NCBI GenBank assembly: GCA_034432155.1
Contig: DAOUCP010000140.1
Coordinates: 1-17,954 of the forward strand
Source: DAOUCP01 sp034432155
Lineage (GTDB): Bacteria > Chloroflexota > Anaerolineae > Epilineales > Epilineaceae
Length of the DNA stretch: 17,954 bases
Reading direction: 5' to 3'
Both the position numbers and the translations under genes were made by a program. Position 1 is the first letter of the stretch; each line of letters starts with the position of its first letter. Of the stretch, positions 14,377-17,954 are shown one piece after another. The notes below the pieces were generated by a model. That model had not been told where the DNA came from and searched no databases. It was given only the letters and a program-made list of their open reading frames with translations.

Positions 14377-15755
14377 AGCCATCCCAGGGCCAGCCGTCCG
14401 ATGCCTGCCATCGACCTCCCGACCCGGATGGTGTTCGGTCGGCGCTTGGCAACTGCCCGGCGGTGGCGCTGACCGTCGGCAAGTTCGACGGCGTACACGC
14501 CGGCCATCGCCACATTCTGGCCTACTTGGCCGAGGCAGCCCACCACCGGCAAGCGTCGACCGCAGCGCTGGTGCTGCACCCAGATCCGGTGAATGTCCTC
14601 GCCGGCCAGCCAGTGGGTCGGCTGACCAGCCTCGCGGAGCGCTGCGGCCGCCTTCGCGATTGCGGCGTCGAGGTCGTCGAGCCCCTGCTGTTCACGCGCG
14701 AGGTGGCAGAACTCGACCCCGAGATGTTCATCGCCCGCCTCACCGAGCGGTTCGACGTGCGGGCCATGGTGGTCGGTTCCGACTTCGCCTTCGGCTACAA
14801 CCGCACGGGCAACCTGGAGCGTCTCCGTGAGATCGGCTCGGCGAGGCACTTCGACGTCATCGAGGTCCCGCCCCTGGTGGTGCAAGGCGGTCGCGTGTCC
14901 AGCCGTCGCATTCGCGCTGCCATTGCCTCGGGCGACATCGAGCTTGCCCGTACTCTGCTGCGGCAGCCACCTCGCTTCCACGGAACGGTCATCCACGGCG
15001 TGGCCCGCGGCCGCTGCTTGGGCTATCCAACGGCCAACGTAGACCCCGAGGAGCACGCCGTGCTGCCGGGTGACGGGGTGTACGTGGTGCGCGCGGAGTG
15101 GCGGTCACCGGCGAGCAACATGCGCCATGCCGCCGGTGGCGTGCTAAGCATCGGCGTGCGGCCGACATTTGATCACGGACCACGAGTCATCGAGGTCCAT
15201 CTCCTCGACTTCGAGGGCGATCTTTACGGATCGCAGATCACCATCGAGCTGTTGGGCCGTCTGCGAGGCGAGCAGCGCTTCGCGGACGCGGCCGCGCTCG
15301 TGGCCCAACTCCGGGCCGATGTCGTGACGGCCGCCCGCCAGTTGGCCGAGGAGTCGGCGCCACGCTTCGAGTGGCTCGAGGGCACTGATGACGACCGCGA
15401 GATCACCGTCCGCGGACGGGACCTGGCGGAGCTGCTTCAGAGCGCAGCCCTCGCCGTGAGTCAGCTCATGTCGAGCCGGTCCTGCACCGATGAGCGGCCG
15501 CTGCGTCGCGAGTGCGCGGCTGACGACGACGTGGCCCTGTGGGACGCCTGGTTGGCCAGCATTGCCCCCGCCACGGGACCCGAGGCGCGAGTGATGGTCT
15601 ACCACGCCGGCGAGGGCAGCTGGCATGCGCTCTGGCTCACCCGTTGTCCGGAGCCTACCACCCGGCCGTTGGAGCTAACTTCGCTGCAACCTCCGCATGC
15701 CGTGGGCAGCTTGCTCGAGGCCCGATTCCGGCTTCGCGACCGACAGCCAGCGTAG
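14373..15755 (+). CDS. ribF: Bifunctional riboflavin kinase/FAD synthetase with archease-like C-terminal domain
   Basis: Converts riboflavin to FMN and then FAD. Residues 1-326 form a complete RibF: the FAD-synthetase module has GKFDGVHAGH (His42, His45), VVGSDFAFGYNRTGN and SSRRIR (176-181); the kinase module has GYPTAN (217-222), HLLDFEGDLYG and LRGEQRF (297-303). RibF proteins usually end here at about 310 residues, but this one has 460. Residues 331-457 resemble archease: FEWLEGTDDDREITVRG (332-348) echoes the archease start (FLEHTADxxIxVxG), then DLAELLQSAALAVSQLM, an ALWDAWLASI helix and a final EARFRLRD. The Asp of HTAD may be kept while His and Thr are changed. Archease activates the RNA ligase RtcB, which is not seen here. 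The ATG at 14373 overlaps the truB stop. RibF is secure; the archease match is my inference. Confidence 0.93.
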   Translation: MKPSQGQPSDACHRPPDPDGVRSALGNCPAVALTVGKFDGVHAGHRHILAYLAEAAHHRQASTAALVLHPDPVNVLAGQPVGRLTSLAERCGRLRDCGVEVVEPLLFTREVAELDPEMFIARLTERFDVRAMVVGSDFAFGYNRTGNLERLREIGSARHFDVIEVPPLVVQGGRVSSRRIRAAIASGDIELARTLLRQPPRFHGTVIHGVARGRCLGYPTANVDPEEHAVLPGDGVYVVRAEWRSPASNMRHAAGGVLSIGVRPTFDHGPRVIEVHLLDFEGDLYGSQITIELLGRLRGEQRFADAAALVAQLRADVVTAARQLAEESAPRFEWLEGTDDDREITVRGRDLAELLQSAALAVSQLMSSRSCTDERPLRRECAADDDVALWDAWLASIAPATGPEARVMVYHAGEGSWHALWLTRCPEPTTRPLELTSLQPPHAVGSLLEARFRLRDRQPA

Positions 15756-15764
15756 GTCGCCGGT

Positions 15765-16649
15765 CTAACGGAAGCCCAGACGCCGGAGCTCCCCCGGCTT
15801 CTTGCGCCAGTCGCGTCGCACCACCACCGTCAGCTCCAGGTAGACGCGGTGACCCAGCTGGGCCTCGATGGCATGCCGCGCTTCGCTGCCGATGCGGCGC
15901 AGCATGGCGCCACCGCTCCCGATCACCATTCCTTTGTGAGATTCGCGCTCCACAAGGAGCTGGGCGGCGATGTACAGAACGCCGTTGGGGCGTTCCACCC
16001 ACTCCTCGATGAAGGCCTCCACGCCGTGTGGCACCTCGTCCCGCAGATGGCGCAAGGCCGCCTCCCGGATCAACTCGGCAGCGAAGAGTCGCTCCGTCTG
16101 ATCGGTGATCTGGTCGGCCGGGTAGTACGGCGGACCCGGCGGCATCCGATCCACGATGAGCTGCCACAGAAGGTCCAAGTTGTGACCCGTCGTCGCGACC
16201 GTCGCCACCGAGGCTGCCACGGGGACCAGCTCCCGATAGGCATTCTCGTGCCGCTCCCGCCGCTCGCGGCCCGCCAGGTCCGCCTTGTTCAGGACCAGGA
16301 GAACCGGCCGCTGGGAGCCTCGCATGCTGCCCGCCAGGCGCTCGTCATCGGCGGTTGGCGGCGAGGAAGCATCCACCACAAACAGCACCACATCGGCATC
16401 CAGGATGGCTCGGACGGCCGCTGCTACCATGGTGCGGCCGAGCAGGTGGCGCGGCTCGTGAACGCCAGGCGTATCGACAAACACGACCTGCGCCGCCTCC
16501 GTAGTGCGAATGCCCAGCAGCCGCCGCCGAGTGGTCTGAGGCCGTGGTGACACGATGGCCACCTTCTCGCCCACCAGAGCGTTGAGCAGCGTGCTCTTGC
16601 CGACGTTGGGGCGCCCGACAAGGGCAGCGAAACCCGAACGGAACGTCAT
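15765..16649 (-). CDS. era: GTPase Era
   Basis: Ribosome-assembly GTPase that binds the 3' end of 16S rRNA. The 294-residue product, normal for the family, has G1 GRPNVGKST (12-20), SPRPQTTRRR (34-43), G3 DTPGV (59-63) and G4 NKAD (121-124). The C-terminal KH domain has ERESHKGMVIGSGGAMLRRIG, which holds the RNA-binding loop. The G5 region, usually SA-x, reads VATTGHN, a relaxed version. The ATG at 16649 is chosen because family members start MxFRSGFVALVG; the frame is open to a TTG at 16745, but that codon is the -35 box of the gene's own promoter. Its 3' end faces ribF with a 9-bp gap and no visible terminator. Confidence 0.96.
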   Translation of the reverse strand: MTFRSGFAALVGRPNVGKSTLLNALVGEKVAIVSPRPQTTRRRLLGIRTTEAAQVVFVDTPGVHEPRHLLGRTMVAAAVRAILDADVVLFVVDASSPPTADDERLAGSMRGSQRPVLLVLNKADLAGRERRERHENAYRELVPVAASVATVATTGHNLDLLWQLIVDRMPPGPPYYPADQITDQTERLFAAELIREAALRHLRDEVPHGVEAFIEEWVERPNGVLYIAAQLLVERESHKGMVIGSGGAMLRRIGSEARHAIEAQLGHRVYLELTVVVRRDWRKKPGELRRLGFR

Positions 16650-16703
16650 GCCGCCCAGGACCGTTAGCTCAGGCGGACGCGAACGGCGGCCGGAAGGTGA
16701 TTC

Positions 16704-17954
16704 ATGGTCCAATTCCAGTGTAGTGGGAGTCCCAGAGGTGGTCAACGGCGCGTCGCCGACAAGCAGCCTGCGGTGCCAGGACGACGGCTGGTGCTGCCGA
16801 CCGCCTGGCTGCTGGCGATCGCCGCCCTCGGAGGTACCGTCCAGGGGTCAGGCGCCCAACGGCCGGAGCCGAGCCCTATCGCTTGGTTCGCCCCTTACGA
16901 CGACTACGCCCCGCACGGAATGCCGGACTTCTCGCAGTGTCGCGGTCCGTGGAGCCAGCCGGGCAGTCCGCCGCAGTGGACACACGCCGCTCCCGTAGCC
17001 CTCGCCGACGTGCTCTGGTGGCTCGATTCGGCAGCCGAGTCTTCGCCCGCGCCACCGACTCAGGCGAACGACCACTGTCCGCTGGTCACGGCCTACCCGC
17101 ACTTCGGGCCGCCGATCGACGATCACAGCCCCGAGAACGTCGGGCCGCTAGTGGAAGATCTCGCCCAGCGGGCGAACACCAACGGACAACGTGACTCCCG
17201 AGCCAGCCGCGGGACTGCGTGGCAGGACCTTGTCGCGGCGGTGCCAGCGTACCTGTCGGCGCGGCACCTGGAAGACTCCTGGCTTGTGCGAGCGACTGTC
17301 GCCCCCGACCCGGCATGGCTTCGCGAGCAGGTCGCAAGCGACGCTGGCGTCGTCCTGTTGCTTGGCGTCTGGGAAGACCAGGCCGGCACGTGGCGCCGCG
17401 TCGGAGGCCACTACGCTGCCCTGGCGGGCATCGACTCCGAGGGAAATGGCCTTGCGCTGGCTGATCCGTTGGCTGACATGGCCGTGCTTAGCCACTCCGG
17501 CCGCACCGAGCCCAGCGACCCGCAAGTCCACAGCTGCCGAACGGCACCACGAGCCCACGACGACGCTGCGGTAGTGAGCCTCGACGGCTGGAGCCTGACA
17601 ACTGGCGAGCTGCCGGAGGGCCTGTACGTTCTGGAGGGCTACTTCTCCGCCGCGAACTACGGCGAAGCGGCTGCCTTCCGCGATCAGAACGCCATCGCCG
17701 CCTTCGCGCACCAGAGCGGCTCCTGGCAGCGTGGCCCAGTGGTGATGGCTCTGGATGCCGGTCTGGCCATGGTGCCGGCTGCGCCTCGGACGCCTGCCGA
17801 TCCGCCCACCGCGACAGCCACCGCTCAGCCCACGGCCCCTGCCTGGCCGTCGGCCAGCTCGCTGCCGCCGGCAACGGCCACGCCTGCGCCCGCGTCACCG
17901 ACGGCAGGCGCGTCGCCTCCGCCGGCGTCGACGCCGCATGGCTCGGTCGCGCTG
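16704..17954 (+). CDS. Exported C39-peptidase-like protein with PT-rich linker (partial, runs off window end)
   Basis: An open frame of 417 codons reaches the window end with no stop, so the gene is truncated on the right. A signal peptide is visible: basic PGRR (25-28), a hydrophobic core LVLPTAWLLAIAAL and a likely cut after GSGA (48-51). The mature part (58-350) has WFAPYDDYAPHGMPDFSQ, WTHAAPVALADVLWWLDS (92-109), VVLLLGVWE, GGHYAALAGID (234-244) and ADPLAD (253-258). This order recalls bacterial C39-like papain-fold proteins (Cys region, GGHY His, DP Asp), but Ala95-Ala96 stand where CG would be expected. Residues 363-417 are a Pro/Ala/Thr/Ser-rich linker. The ATG at 16704 has GGAAGG upstream; GTG codons at 16773 and 16791 are alternatives. 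Export is well supported; the fold is inferred from memory of motif patterns. Confidence 0.7.
   Translation, partial: MVQFQCSGSPRGGQRRVADKQPAVPGRRLVLPTAWLLAIAALGGTVQGSGAQRPEPSPIAWFAPYDDYAPHGMPDFSQCRGPWSQPGSPPQWTHAAPVALADVLWWLDSAAESSPAPPTQANDHCPLVTAYPHFGPPIDDHSPENVGPLVEDLAQRANTNGQRDSRASRGTAWQDLVAAVPAYLSARHLEDSWLVRATVAPDPAWLREQVASDAGVVLLLGVWEDQAGTWRRVGGHYAALAGIDSEGNGLALADPLADMAVLSHSGRTEPSDPQVHSCRTAPRAHDDAAVVSLDGWSLTTGELPEGLYVLEGYFSAANYGEAAAFRDQNAIAAFAHQSGSWQRGPVVMALDAGLAMVPAAPRTPADPPTATATAQPTAPAWPSASSLPPATATPAPASPTAGASPPPASTPHGSVAL
16717..16745 (-). promoter_or_regulatory. Promoter of era
   Basis: Read on the minus strand, TTGACC (16745-16740) and TACACT (16722-16717) are five-of-six matches separated by exactly 17 bp. 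Transcription would start near 16710, about 60 nt before the era ATG. The element lies within the first codons of the divergent exported-protein gene if that gene starts at 16704. Confidence 0.6.

Noticed and set aside
12793..14382. Long minus-strand open frame opposite the DHH gene and truB
   Set aside because: It spans two well-supported genes, has no recognisable domain and no plausible ribosome-binding site.
16650..16745. N-terminal extension of Era from the TTG at 16745
   Set aside because: The TTG is part of the -35 box of the era promoter, and the family start matches the ATG at 16649.

Overview
This is a GC-rich, densely packed bacterial chromosomal segment. Its gene content and order suggest a Chloroflexota (Chloroflexi) lineage, possibly Thermomicrobia-like. 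The pointers are an adenosylcobalamin-dependent ribonucleotide reductase behind nrdR, a short IF-2, a DHH phosphoesterase between rbfA and truB, and a secreted protein with a Pro/Ala/Thr-rich linker. The taxonomic guess is inference, not established from a marker gene. No rRNA, tRNA, CRISPR array, transposase or phage gene was seen.

Layout. (1) 1-3314: the deoxyribonucleotide synthesis unit nrdR-nrdJ. It has a clear sigma-70-type promoter and two candidate NrdR boxes spaced exactly 31 bp apart, so the repressor probably controls both itself and the reductase. (2) 3315-4571: a gene-poor stretch with a lower-GC minus-strand MNT-type nucleotidyltransferase, what looks like the decayed tail of its HepT/HEPN partner, and a long leader containing two copies of a 24-bp GC-rich hairpin repeat. 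(3) 4572-7996: pspC-like gene, dGTPase-like HD hydrolase, undecaprenyl-diphosphatase (uppP) and a TIM-barrel sugar isomerase/epimerase-like protein, all on the plus strand; the last two overlap. (4) 8070-15755: the conserved transcription/translation cluster nusA-ylxR-infB-rbfA-DHH phosphoesterase-truB-ribF. It is driven by a strong promoter followed by an attenuator-like hairpin; rimP, which normally leads this cluster, is absent. Most junctions overlap or nearly touch, so this is probably one operon. (5) 15765-16649: era on the minus strand, converging on ribF. (6) 16704-17954: a divergent, exported protein with a C39-peptidase-like layout, cut by the window end.

Most interesting points. 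RibF carries about 130 extra C-terminal residues that resemble an archease domain, an apparent riboflavin kinase/FAD synthetase-archease fusion. NrdJ has a roughly 55-residue beta-rich insertion near its N-terminus. IF-2 has SKVD in place of the NKxD guanine-recognition motif. The exported C39-like protein has Ala where a catalytic Cys would be expected. The nusA leader keeps a terminator-like hairpin with a possible alternative pairing although rimP is missing.
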